From Fodinibius salsisoli (GTDB lineage Bacteria > Bacteroidota > Rhodothermia > Balneolales > Balneolaceae), in contig NZ_JAGGJA010000002.1 of NCBI RefSeq assembly GCF_026229185.1, positions 186,001 to 250,000 of the forward strand: 64,000 nucleotides of DNA, written 5' to 3'. Each line of letters starts with the position of its first letter. The stretch's first letter is position 1. Below the pieces are notes generated by a model. The model did not search any database, was not told the origin of the DNA, and saw nothing but the letters and a program-made list of their open reading frames with translations. Positions 9,159 through 18,702 of this stretch are shown piece by piece. The position numbers and the translations under genes are program-made.

Positions 9159-10619
9159 TTACTGATTCATAGAAATCAGGAACTCTTCATTGTCTTTGGT
9201 TCCCTTCATCTTATCCAGTACAAACTCCATGGCTTCGAAGGCATTCATACGATTTAAATAACGACGAAGCAGAACGACTTTTTCTTTTTCGGATTCGGGA
9301 ACAATCAGTTCTTCGCGGCGGGTACCACTCTTGAATACATCAATCGCCGGATAAATTCTGCGCTCCGACAAGTTTCGATCGAGAACAAGTTCCATGTTAC
9401 CCGTTCCTTTGAACTCTTCAAAGATCAGGTCATCCATACGCGAGCCGGTCTGAACCAGAGCAGTTGCTAAGATTGTCAGGCTACCGCCATCCTCAATATT
9501 ACGCGCCGAGCTGAACAGCTGGCGGGGTGCTTTTAGCGCTTCCGAATCAACTCCGCCCGACATGGTACGTCCGGATGAAGGCTGACAAACGTTATAGGCA
9601 CGGGCTAAGCGTGTAATTGAATCCATAAGGATGAGTACGTCATGCCCACTTTCAACCAAGCGCTTTGATTTCTCAAACACAATTTCTGAGAGGCCAACAT
9701 GATTTTCCGGCCGCTCATCAAAGGTTGAGGCCACCACTTCGGCGTTATCCACATTCCGATTCATCTCGGTAACTTCCTCCGGCCGTTCATCAATCAGGAG
9801 TATAATGACCTTGGTCTCCGGATTATTTTCGTTCACAGCATTGGCGATGTTACGCAGGATGGTCGTTTTACCGGTCTTGGGCTGAGCGACAATAAGCCCC
9901 CGCTGTCCTTTTCCAATAGGTGCAAACAAATCAATAGTACGGGTGGTATATTCGGTCGGCTTGTGCTCCAGTTTGAACCGATCCTCAGGATAGATGGGTA
10001 ACAGATCTTCGAAATCTTCCCGATTATCCATATCCGTAGGAATCTTGCCATTAACCCCGTCAACACGGAGTAGAGCAAAATAACGTTCGCCTACTTTAGG
10101 AGGACGGATAATACCAATGACACAATCTCCTTGCTTCAAGCGGAATCGCTTAATCTGCGAAGGGGATACATAAATATCGTCAGGGCTTGCCTTGTAGTTA
10201 TAATTGACCGATCGCAAGAAACCATAGCCATCCGGCAAAATCTCAAGGGTTCCTTCCTGTATAAGATAGGGTCCTAACTTCGGCTGAATCTCCTCAAGTC
10301 GTTCTTCCAGCGTTGGAGCATCCGATTCGGGCAGGATATCGTGCACATTTTTTTTCTTTTTCTTCTTTTTGCCCCCCTTGCGCCGACCTTGTTTCGAATT
10401 ATTTTTACTATTACTGTTGCTGTGGTCGTTGCCGTTATTTCGAGCTCGTGCCTTATCGCGTACTGATTGACTAATGCGATCGATAAGTTGCTGTTTACGC
10501 AATCCTGAAACAGATGATAATCCCTGTTCGCGTGCTAATTTTTTAAGTTCTTTGACCGTTTTGTTTGGCAAAGCATCAATTTGCTCTAACGTAACTCCAT
10601 CGGTCTGATAATCCGACAT
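9159..10619 (-). CDS. rho: Transcription termination factor Rho
   Basis: A hexameric RNA-dependent ATPase, 486 aa. An N-terminal SAP-like Rho_N domain (about 8-50) is followed by a low-complexity Asn/Ser- then Lys-rich linker (about 56-90) containing seven consecutive lysines. Then come the RNA-binding cold-shock domain (DGYGFLRS) and the ATPase core, with Walker A QPKTGKTT (246-253) and downstream DERPEEV. The linker accounts for its being longer than E. coli Rho (419 aa); such insertions are common in Bacteroidota and high-GC Gram-positives. Its stop lies in an 8-bp hairpin arm. The upstream gene folC is 143 bases away on the same strand. Confidence 0.96.
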   Translation of the reverse strand: MSDYQTDGVTLEQIDALPNKTVKELKKLAREQGLSSVSGLRKQQLIDRISQSVRDKARARNNGNDHSNSNSKNNSKQGRRKGGKKKKKKKNVHDILPESDAPTLEERLEEIQPKLGPYLIQEGTLEILPDGYGFLRSVNYNYKASPDDIYVSPSQIKRFRLKQGDCVIGIIRPPKVGERYFALLRVDGVNGKIPTDMDNREDFEDLLPIYPEDRFKLEHKPTEYTTRTIDLFAPIGKGQRGLIVAQPKTGKTTILRNIANAVNENNPETKVIILLIDERPEEVTEMNRNVDNAEVVASTFDERPENHVGLSEIVFEKSKRLVESGHDVLILMDSITRLARAYNVCQPSSGRTMSGGVDSEALKAPRQLFSSARNIEDGGSLTILATALVQTGSRMDDLIFEEFKGTGNMELVLDRNLSERRIYPAIDVFKSGTRREELIVPESEKEKVVLLRRYLNRMNAFEAMEFVLDKMKGTKDNEEFLISMNQ

Positions 10620-10762
10620 AATAATCTTGTTCTATAATTTGGTATGCGTTGCGATGAATAAAAGGTTCTTACAATCTTATACTAAGCTGTAAAAGAGAAT
10701 TGATTTACGCTGCAATAAATTAAATAAAGGGCGTAATCTCAGTTAGATATGAAATTATCGGT

Positions 10763-12031
10763 TTAAGCGAAATTTTTGATCCAATCCCGAACCGTTGCAT
10801 AAAAGTAAAAACTTCCAGCAAAAATTACTAATTCCGAATCAAACTCTTCAAGTAATTGTCGTTGTTGATTCAATCGGGTCGGAAAAGCCATCATTTGCGG
10901 CAACCATCTTTTGATATCCTCAACAGATGCCGCTCGCTCTGTGTTAAGTGAATAATAATAGATATTTTTGAATTCTGAAAATTCTTCCATCACTTTAGGT
11001 GTTATTTTATCACGCATCAGCGATAGAATTAATACTGCGCTGCCAATCTCTCCCACAGATGAAACCGACTCTCTTAACTTCTGTACAGCTTCAATATTGT
11101 GTGCCCCATCGAAATACCACTGTTTTGTCTCTGACAGCTTTTCAAATCGGCCGTAACCAACATTCAATTGCTTCAAAGCCTGCCCAAATTGTTGCTGGGT
11201 TACCGAAAGTTGATCGTTCAACACCCGGGTAACCTGCCAGGCAACAGCAACATTAAAAGCTTGAACAGGCGCTTTCAAGGCCGTGGAAAAGGTTATTTCG
11301 CCCTCATTAACCGTTATTTTCACCTTACCTCCAGTCATATACTCTGGTTTCAGATCAGTAATCGAAAAAATATCTGCATCTTTGTTTTCCACTACCTTTC
11401 TGATGGCTCCTTCCGCTTCTTGTGCAAGCTGGCCTACCACTACGGGTCTCCCTGCTTTGATAATACCCCCCTTTTCTCGGGCTACTTTTTCCAGACTGCC
11501 TCCCAATATATCGGTATGATCCAGGGAAATGCTTGTAATGACGCTGACTAATGGATCAATGATGTTCGTTGCATCCAACCGGCCACCCAACCCTACTTCT
11601 ATAATTCCCAAATCAACTTGTAATTTAGCAAACCACCAGAAAGCTATGGCAGTGCTAATCTCAAAATAGGTAAGCCTATATTCTTCAACTTTATCGTGGA
11701 ACTCCCTAAAAAACTGCAGGAGCTCTTCATCCGGGATGGGTTGCCCATCAACGATAAAACGCTCGTTAAAACGAAATATATGGGGCGAAGTATACTTGCC
11801 AACGCTCACGCCCCCTTCCCGGTAAACAGCCTCTAATATGCTGCATGTACTGCCTTTTCCATTGGTGCCTGCTACATGAACGGAGGAAAAATCATCCTGT
11901 GGATTACCGATAGCCTCACAAAATTTTCTAAACCTTGAAAGGCCAAAGTCGGTTGCTTTGGTGAGATCGGACTGAAATTTTGGAATTTCTGACAGGTATT
12001 GTTCTACATCATCGATCGATAAAAATGACAT
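10763..12031 (-). CDS. folC: Bifunctional dihydrofolate/folylpolyglutamate synthase
   Basis: A 422-aa Mur-ligase-family enzyme adding glutamate to dihydropteroate and folates. The ATP-binding P-loop is GTNGKGS (residues 55-61), followed by KYTSPHI, the conserved T-S-P-H contact, and the LGGRLDATN segment. A TTG one codon upstream gives a longer reading; I chose the ATG at 12031. It is divergent from pyrD, whose ATG is 89 bases away, so both promoters share a short region. Confidence 0.94.
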   Translation of the reverse strand: MSFLSIDDVEQYLSEIPKFQSDLTKATDFGLSRFRKFCEAIGNPQDDFSSVHVAGTNGKGSTCSILEAVYREGGVSVGKYTSPHIFRFNERFIVDGQPIPDEELLQFFREFHDKVEEYRLTYFEISTAIAFWWFAKLQVDLGIIEVGLGGRLDATNIIDPLVSVITSISLDHTDILGGSLEKVAREKGGIIKAGRPVVVGQLAQEAEGAIRKVVENKDADIFSITDLKPEYMTGGKVKITVNEGEITFSTALKAPVQAFNVAVAWQVTRVLNDQLSVTQQQFGQALKQLNVGYGRFEKLSETKQWYFDGAHNIEAVQKLRESVSSVGEIGSAVLILSLMRDKITPKVMEEFSEFKNIYYYSLNTERAASVEDIKRWLPQMMAFPTRLNQQRQLLEEFDSELVIFAGSFYFYATVRDWIKNFA

Positions 12032-12120
12032 CAAAGATCTATTGAAAAGTTAAAATTTCATTCTTAGCTCAAAGCTCATTACTTTGACAGCTACTTCAAG
12101 AAAGTTTGTTTACAGATATT

Positions 12121-13206
12121 ATGCTATATAATTCGTTGGTGAAGCCCTTGTTATTTCAGCTTGAAGCTGAACAGGCCCACGATTTGACTAACCAGTTTGC
12201 ACAGAAAGCTTCTAAAAGTTCTTTGTTGCAATCATTAGCAAAAGCGATTTACAATTTTCAGTCGCCGCGCCTGTGCCAAAATATCTGGGGACTGAAATTC
12301 AGAAATCCCCTGGGATTGGCTGCCGGTTTCGACAAGAACGGCAAAGTTCCTGAAATAATGCAAGCACTGGGATTTGGTTTTGTTGAAATAGGTAGCATTA
12401 CCGGTAATCCATCAACAGGAAATCCCAAGCCCCGTATGTTCAGGCTACCGCAAGATCGGGCCCTGATCAATCGTATGGGGCTCAACAACGACGGAGCAAA
12501 AACGGTCGTTAAACGGTTAAAAAATAAGAAATTATCCATTCCCCTGGGAGTTAATATTGCCAAAACCCATGACCCCAAGGTACTGGGCGACTTAGCTATC
12601 CGAGACTACGTTCATAGTTTTCAAGAAGCTAAAAAAGTAGCCGATTATATAACGGTTAATATTTCTTGCCCGAATACGACCGAAGGTAAAACATTCGAAG
12701 ATCCCGCGGCCCTGGAAGAGTTACTTTCAGCCCTCAATATCCGGGATGATGCACGTTTGGTTCCGACCCTGGTTAAAGTTTCATCCGATTTAAATCACGA
12801 TCAGCTATTGGCGCTACTGGATGTGTGTGAAGATCACCGGGTTCACGGATATGTGGCTTGCAATACCTCTTCCCAACGCGAGAACCTGACCACCTCCCCT
12901 TCTGAAATAAAACGGATTGGCCGCGGTGGACTGAGCGGTTCACCCATTGCTGCCAAGAGTATACGCATCATAGGCTGGATAAGCGATGCGACAAAAGGAC
13001 AAAAGCCCATTATTGGCGTCGGTGGCATAGACTCTTTTTCGACGGCTCTCAATATGATGCTGGCGGGAGCAGATTTGTTGCAGGTTTATTCTGGCCTCAT
13101 CTATGAGGGACCAGGCCTTATCAAATCTATAAACCGACAGCTTTTGGGCCAGCTCAAAGAGCTCAATGTTGATTCTATTCACCAGCTCGTAACGGCCTCT
13201 GGTTAG
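12121..13206 (+). CDS. pyrD: Dihydroorotate dehydrogenase, class-2 architecture with active-site Cys
   Basis: A 361-aa FMN enzyme of pyrimidine synthesis. The amphipathic N-terminal helix (LVKPLLFQLEAEQAHDLT) and overall length fit the membrane-associated, quinone-linked class 2. Conserved blocks include NPLGLAAGFDKNG, NRMGLNNDG and the C-terminal VYSGLIYEGP. The motif around the catalytic base reads NISCPNT (Cys183), whereas E. coli Ser175 and human Ser215 sit in NISSPNT/NVSSPNT; Cys is typical of class 1. A TTG five codons upstream was rejected in favour of ATG 12121, which matches the usual class-2 start. The stop abuts the stop of the convergent CHAD gene with no gap. Confidence 0.93.
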   Translation: MLYNSLVKPLLFQLEAEQAHDLTNQFAQKASKSSLLQSLAKAIYNFQSPRLCQNIWGLKFRNPLGLAAGFDKNGKVPEIMQALGFGFVEIGSITGNPSTGNPKPRMFRLPQDRALINRMGLNNDGAKTVVKRLKNKKLSIPLGVNIAKTHDPKVLGDLAIRDYVHSFQEAKKVADYITVNISCPNTTEGKTFEDPAALEELLSALNIRDDARLVPTLVKVSSDLNHDQLLALLDVCEDHRVHGYVACNTSSQRENLTTSPSEIKRIGRGGLSGSPIAAKSIRIIGWISDATKGQKPIIGVGGIDSFSTALNMMLAGADLLQVYSGLIYEGPGLIKSINRQLLGQLKELNVDSIHQLVTASG

Positions 13207-14157
13207 CTATGTGGTCTCCAGTTCTTCTGTTCGGGGCAAACTGCTGTTCTCGACTTCTTGCTGGTGGGCCTTCCACCATAATTTAATCCGATCACAAAAG
13301 TCGGATGGCGAATCATAATAAAATTTTTGTGCTTTTAACAGGGTATGCTTTCTCATGAAATCCTGATGTTTCTCCAGCATCGCCTCGAAGAGCATCCGTT
13401 CTTCAGTATCTGAAAACGGCTTTTCTAGCTCTTGTGCAAGTATCTTGAGATTGTGTAAATCGTGGAGCGTGCCCGTATAATCTGTAATATCATGTAGCTC
13501 TTCTTCCAGTACGTCCATCACCTGTGGCCATAACCGATTCAGAATATCAATATGATAGCGAAGGTATTTTACCCTTTTGCGCCAGTCATGAAAGTCCTCC
13601 ACTTCCCCGGTCTTTGCTACATTCTTTAAGCCTTTATAACCCCGCTTATAGGTACGTTTGAGACTCGGACGAATATCCTTAAACTGCTGCACATCAATAG
13701 ACCAGTCCGGGATCTCATCTATTTTTGCTTCCACCTTTTGTTGAATTTCTTCAAGCCGATTATCTTCCCCAAATACTTTCTCAGCCAACTGGTCGCGGGA
13801 GGCATGAATGCCCTTTTCAAGGTCTTGAAACGATTTCTTATATAACTGTGACTCATATTGTGTTTCGAGGACCTCCAGGGTTTCAAGGTGTGCTGTAAGA
13901 TCACGAACGTCTGATACCTTGCGGCCAAGATCCCGAAACCATTTATTTTCACGATCATAAAAATCAATATGATCACGCACCAGTCGCAGACAGGCCCGGA
14001 TCTTTTTAAATGCCTTCCGGCTCTCGTGAACGGCTTTGTGCTGCTCTTCTTCCGTATCTGATTTTCTTAGATACTTTAAAGCAGTTTCACACTCTTCCAC
14101 CATTAACCGCTTTAGTCCTTCCGAAAAATCCTCTTTATAACGTAACTGAATACTCAT
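13207..14157 (-). CDS. CHAD domain protein
   Basis: A 316-aa protein made of an alpha-helical CHAD domain. Conserved His/Arg/Lys positions are visible in VHESRKAFKKIRA near the N-terminus and in DFHDWRKRVKYLRYH in the second half. CHAD domains bind polyphosphate and often accompany CYTH triphosphatases; no CYTH domain is present here or nearby. There is no signal peptide. It is likely a polyphosphate-associated protein. Its stop codon starts at the base after the pyrD stop, so the two transcripts must overlap at their 3' ends. Confidence 0.85.
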   Translation of the reverse strand: MSIQLRYKEDFSEGLKRLMVEECETALKYLRKSDTEEEQHKAVHESRKAFKKIRACLRLVRDHIDFYDRENKWFRDLGRKVSDVRDLTAHLETLEVLETQYESQLYKKSFQDLEKGIHASRDQLAEKVFGEDNRLEEIQQKVEAKIDEIPDWSIDVQQFKDIRPSLKRTYKRGYKGLKNVAKTGEVEDFHDWRKRVKYLRYHIDILNRLWPQVMDVLEEELHDITDYTGTLHDLHNLKILAQELEKPFSDTEERMLFEAMLEKHQDFMRKHTLLKAQKFYYDSPSDFCDRIKLWWKAHQQEVENSSLPRTEELETT

Positions 14158-14292
14158 CTGGTAATTACTAACATGTTGAATATGAATTTAACAGTAATAA
14201 CATATTTGTCTCTTCTGGTCAAGAATAATTGGATTTCTTAACCTTTTTTTAATCCAATTCTTCTAAAAATTTGGCTTGCCAGCAATATCAGG

Positions 14293-16872
14293 CTAAAGGT
14301 TAATTGGAAAAGAAACTTCACAGCGAACCATAGTTATATCTTTATCCGGTGGTGATAGTTTAAACTTCAGTGCGCCATCAAATGCTTCTTCAAGCGCATC
14401 TTCAATCCCCAGTGTGGTAGGAGGAGAAACCAACGAATATGATTGTATTGCCCCCGTCGGGCTGATTAAAAATTCATACACTACCTCTCCGGAGAGCGAG
14501 GCCTCATCAACGTTTTCCGGCCAGCTGATGCCCTCCATAAAACGCTGCATGTTTGGTTGAACCTGTACGGTGATACCTTCTTCTTTGCAGGTTGGCCACT
14601 CTTCCTCCCCAGACTCCGTTGATATTTTAAGTTCCTGCTGCAAGGCCGCCACTTGTGATTGATAGGCCGACCCCGAAAAAAGGCTATCATGCTCGGTAAG
14701 CACCGTTCGCACACTGTCCCACTGGATAGAACGATATGGTTCCTTTTCCAATAGCAAACTAAGTGGAAAATGAATATTTGCTTTCGCTTCAGCCTCTGTA
14801 GAATCAGTGGGCATAGTTTCTGTTGATAATATTTCCGTTAGCTGTTGATAGTATTTAGCCTTCTGTACGTACTCTTCAATGGCTTTAAAATGAATATCCG
14901 GAGCTAACCCTGATGTTTGATTATCGAGAGCTAAGGAACGAAGCTGTCGGGGTCTCAACAAAGCTTCCGATGTTTGAATCCGCTGATAAGCCTTGCGCAA
15001 ACGGCTGCTATCCGTTTCAGTATATGCCAGTTGTGTTCCATTTGGGGCAACAGCACTCGCATACTCTGAGTTGGGGAACTCTTCAATAATCCTCTTCTGC
15101 CAGTACTGAACGCTATCGGTCTCTGAGTCAGCTTTAAAAAGCTCGTGCAGGGCATACATTGCCCGGGCACGAAGTCCACTATCATGGTGAATCTTACTCT
15201 GGATAACTTTCCGGTAGTATTTTTTTGCGCTGTCGGGCTTGTTAAAATTCAAATGAAATATATTGCCCAACTGGTATTCGGCATGCAGCTGCTCTTTCTG
15301 TAACTGCATCCGTTCTTCTTCCGTTTTAGGTATGGATTCTAAATCTGGCTCCAGGGTAACCTGTGGGCTACCCTCTGATTCTTCTTTTTCTGGAGGCAGA
15401 TTATTGTCACGGATATTCGAGGCCTGACTTAAAGCTTCCTGCCGGCGCCAGTTATCCACTAATGGTCGCCTGCCCCACAGATCCTGAAACTCACTCTTCT
15501 CTTGGTTAAGTGAACTTTGATTTTTATGATTTAAGAATCCGTAAAGAGTCGAGTTATTGTTATCGTCCTCTTCTTCCCCTTGTAATGCCTGTCGATTTTG
15601 CAATCTATTCTCTTCGCTTTCCTGCTGCTCCTCAAGCAGTTGTTGACTCTTTCGATATTTAACTTCTTCAATAACGGAATCTAACTTTTCCGGGGATAGT
15701 GCCCCCAACCACAAGAGACTGTCAGCCCGCTCGATAGATACTTTCAGGTCGGCATATTGGCGATAACTCCCCATTAGGTCAGCCCCTCTGTTATCCTGAT
15801 TGAGTAAGGAAGAAGAGGTATCAAAATAGGCCGTTGCCATGGTAAAGTCCTGATAGTCGTCACTATACAACCGGCCCATCTGATAATAAGTATCGGCCTG
15901 CAAGCTGCGTTCAGTGCCCTTATTTTCGGCATATAACAAATCGCGATATAATGTCTCCGCCTCCTGCGGTTTATCTTGCTCCTGCAGAATATGGGCAATT
16001 TTGAAGGTCAACTGATTGCGACGGTCAACGTATTTGTCATTTCTTTCCAACCGGCGATATATCGCCAATGCAGCTTCCAGGTTTCCCTGCTTTCGCGCAA
16101 CATCGGCCTGTTTAATGTTGGCCCAATAAGTATATTCTGTACCGGGAAAATATGAGGGGACCTGTTCATAGGCGTACCGAGCCTCACCAAACCGGTTCTC
16201 CCTTTCAAGCATCTGTCCATAGAGAAAGTATGTGCGGCCGCGCAGCCGCCTATCAGAAAGAGTTGAAAGAGCCTTTGACAATACCTCTGATGCTTCTTCC
16301 CAGTCTTCGAGCATGGCGTAATACTCACCGAGCAGAACCTGAAGCTCAGCCCTGGTTTGGGCATCCCATTCACGGGGATACCCTTGTAGCAATGGATCCA
16401 GATACGCTATACCTCCCTCATAATCCTTGAGATCAAGCAGTGCTCTTCCTTTCCAGATTGCGGCCTGCTGCATTAAGGAAACGTTTGCATCGGATGCACT
16501 GAGCTCATCAAATCGTTTAATAGCCGTGATAAATTCAGTCAGATAATAATGAGACTTACCCATCAGCAGCAAGGCATCATCGGCCCACTTAGACTCTGGA
16601 TGCTCCTGAAGGACCGACACACATTTTTTAACAGCTTGTTCAAAGGATTCACTGCCAACCGAAACAGGCGAATGATGGATAGGAGCAGGGCGTTCCGGAT
16701 CCAGGCTAATTTTCTGATCTTCTACCACTTTGCGCCCTTCCTCAAAATACTCGTTGGCGTTGTAGTAGGTATTATAGTAGGTCGTAAAATTTGTCCATCC
16801 TCTTTTGAGAGCACTCCCACATCCGGATACCCAAACGGAGAATAATACTATGAACAAACATCTTTTAACCAT
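14293..16872 (-). CDS. Large TPR lipoprotein, SprE/PorW-like, with TonB-like C-terminus
   Basis: An 859-aa lipoprotein (signal peptide, lipobox VSGC, acyl Cys about residue 18). It begins with a Tyr/Asn-rich segment, NFTTYYNTYYNANEYFEEG, that strongly resembles the start of SprE/PorW proteins of the type IX secretion and gliding system. Tetratricopeptide-type repeats (about 85-380 and 535-640) are separated by a charged, Glu/Gln-rich linker (about 410-535). The last 75 residues resemble the TonB C-terminal fold, with GEVVYEFLISPTGAI and a closing beta strand. A type IX role is inference; no other por/gld gene is visible. The end is 135 bases upstream of the CHAD gene start. Confidence 0.75.
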   Translation of the reverse strand: MVKRCLFIVLFSVWVSGCGSALKRGWTNFTTYYNTYYNANEYFEEGRKVVEDQKISLDPERPAPIHHSPVSVGSESFEQAVKKCVSVLQEHPESKWADDALLLMGKSHYYLTEFITAIKRFDELSASDANVSLMQQAAIWKGRALLDLKDYEGGIAYLDPLLQGYPREWDAQTRAELQVLLGEYYAMLEDWEEASEVLSKALSTLSDRRLRGRTYFLYGQMLERENRFGEARYAYEQVPSYFPGTEYTYWANIKQADVARKQGNLEAALAIYRRLERNDKYVDRRNQLTFKIAHILQEQDKPQEAETLYRDLLYAENKGTERSLQADTYYQMGRLYSDDYQDFTMATAYFDTSSSLLNQDNRGADLMGSYRQYADLKVSIERADSLLWLGALSPEKLDSVIEEVKYRKSQQLLEEQQESEENRLQNRQALQGEEEDDNNNSTLYGFLNHKNQSSLNQEKSEFQDLWGRRPLVDNWRRQEALSQASNIRDNNLPPEKEESEGSPQVTLEPDLESIPKTEEERMQLQKEQLHAEYQLGNIFHLNFNKPDSAKKYYRKVIQSKIHHDSGLRARAMYALHELFKADSETDSVQYWQKRIIEEFPNSEYASAVAPNGTQLAYTETDSSRLRKAYQRIQTSEALLRPRQLRSLALDNQTSGLAPDIHFKAIEEYVQKAKYYQQLTEILSTETMPTDSTEAEAKANIHFPLSLLLEKEPYRSIQWDSVRTVLTEHDSLFSGSAYQSQVAALQQELKISTESGEEEWPTCKEEGITVQVQPNMQRFMEGISWPENVDEASLSGEVVYEFLISPTGAIQSYSLVSPPTTLGIEDALEEAFDGALKFKLSPPDKDITMVRCEVSFPINL

Positions 16873-17034
16873 CTCTATTTATGATATGGCATATTTATAA
16901 TAGACTAATAGATAATTTTAACAGTTTCTGAGGTGGATTGCAGATATTTTTCATCCCAAAAGAGCATGAGAATTATCCTACTTAGGATTAAAACTTATCT
17001 GCAAGTTTCCTATTTATGATAGCCTCTACGACTA

Positions 17035-18471
17035 TCATTCTTCGATGGTACTCACCTTAATCATATTGGTACGTCCCTTTTTGGCAATCGGCATACCCGT
17101 GGCAATGATGACTCGTTCACCTGACTGTGTAAGTCCATGCGCCTTTAGATAGTTTTCCATCATCCGAACACTTTTGTCGGTATCGAAGATCTCATCTATT
17201 TTTACCGGCTGTACTCCCCAAACTAACCCCAGCTGTCGACGAACTTCGTCACTCTCGGTAAAAGCAACTAACGGCACACGAGGACGGAATTTGGCAATCC
17301 GCCGCGCCGTGGTGCCCGAATGGGTAATAGTGCTGATGACTTGCGCCTCAACATTATCAGCTAACAGCACGCAGGAATAGGCTAACGATTCAATGACCTG
17401 TTTTTCCTTCCACTCCGGTTGTCGGTAGTCAAGGCTTCGATAAATATTCGGATCATTCCCTTCTACCGAGCGGCAAATTTTATCCATAGTCTCTACGGCC
17501 TCTACCGGGTATTTACCGGCAGCCGTTTCGCCAGAGAGCATTACGGCATCGGTGCCATCGAGCACCGCATTGGCAACATCCGAACTTTCTGCGCGGGTGG
17601 CGCGGGCATTTTCTATCATAGAATCAAGCATCTGGGTGGCGGTAATTACCGGCTTGCCCGCTTTTCGGCATTTTTCAATAATTTTCTTCTGGACAAGCGG
17701 TACTTTTTCGCTGGCTATTTCGATACCCAAGTCGCCACGGGCAACCATAATACCGTTCGATTCCTCAATAATATCATCAATAACTTCAATCGCTTCGGGC
17801 TTCTCTATTTTTGCAATAATGCCGGCATTTGAGTCCTCCGCACGTACTCTCGAAATCACATCCTGAATATCATTTGCCGAACGCACAAACGACATTGCAA
17901 AGTAGTCTACTCCTTTGGAAGCTGCGAATTCCAGATCCTTAATGTCCTTCTCCGTCAGTGACGACATGGAGATATCCACATCGGGCAGGTTTACCCCTTT
18001 GCGCGATTTTAGCAGTCCGCCGACGATAACCTGCGCAACCAGGGAATCTTCATTCTTCTTAATCACTTTAAGCTCAATAAGCCCGTCATCGATGAGGATA
18101 CGATTCCCCTCCGAAGCGTCTTCAACAAGGTTGGGATAATCTACAGGAATCTGCTCTGGCGTACCCTCAATATTTTCCGGAGTGATGGTAATATACTCTT
18201 TCTCTGATACCTCCTGGCCTCCATCTTTCATAGTTCCAACGCGAATTTTGGGGCCCTGTAAATCCGCTAAAATAGGCAGGCTTACATCATACCGTTCCGC
18301 AACGGTTCGTATTTTTTCAATTACTTCTGCATGCTGTTCGTGCGTACCATGCGAAAAGTTGATACGCGCTACATTCATGCCGCTCTGTACCAGTTCGTCA
18401 ATTTTTTCTTCCGTATTACTGCTGGGCCCAAGGGTACAAACAATTTTTGTTCGCCGTTCGCCTGTATTCAT
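17035..18471 (-). CDS. pyk: Pyruvate kinase
   Basis: A 478-aa glycolytic enzyme transferring phosphate from phosphoenolpyruvate to ADP. Signature blocks: RTKIVCTLGPSS at the N-terminus, NFSHG, the active-site stretch IIAKIEKPEAIEVIDDII with the catalytic Lys, ARGDLGIE, and KPVITATQMLDSMI. The C-terminal allosteric domain is complete and ends at SGERVIIATG. A 7-bp hairpin overlaps the stop codon but has no T-run. It is a stand-alone gene with 231 bases upstream to the SusD terminator region. Confidence 0.96.
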   Translation of the reverse strand: MNTGERRTKIVCTLGPSSNTEEKIDELVQSGMNVARINFSHGTHEQHAEVIEKIRTVAERYDVSLPILADLQGPKIRVGTMKDGGQEVSEKEYITITPENIEGTPEQIPVDYPNLVEDASEGNRILIDDGLIELKVIKKNEDSLVAQVIVGGLLKSRKGVNLPDVDISMSSLTEKDIKDLEFAASKGVDYFAMSFVRSANDIQDVISRVRAEDSNAGIIAKIEKPEAIEVIDDIIEESNGIMVARGDLGIEIASEKVPLVQKKIIEKCRKAGKPVITATQMLDSMIENARATRAESSDVANAVLDGTDAVMLSGETAAGKYPVEAVETMDKICRSVEGNDPNIYRSLDYRQPEWKEKQVIESLAYSCVLLADNVEAQVISTITHSGTTARRIAKFRPRVPLVAFTESDEVRRQLGLVWGVQPVKIDEIFDTDKSVRMMENYLKAHGLTQSGERVIIATGMPIAKKGRTNMIKVSTIEE

Positions 18472-18637
18472 CTGCTTCTGTATAACTCTAAAATTCTAAG
18501 TTGACTGTAATTCGTGACCCCAAGAGATAAATAAGAATCTCATGGATCGCAAGAAATCGTTTTAATGTATGAAATAAAAATTGGAAACGATATTGTGAAA
18601 CTATTATCACCATACCGGCGAATATTCTCTTATAAAT

Positions 18638-18674
18638 AAAAAAAGCCGCCCCCCTGAGATTGGGAGCGGCTTTG
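18638..18674 (-). terminator. Intrinsic terminator of the susC1-susD1 operon
   Basis: On the minus strand, about 30 bases after the SusD stop, AAAGCCGC pairs with GCGGCTTT around a G/C-rich interior, followed by a run of T. This is a canonical Rho-independent terminator. Confidence 0.85.
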
Positions 18675-18702
18675 GAAATATTAATAAAGATTATAGATAT
18701 AT

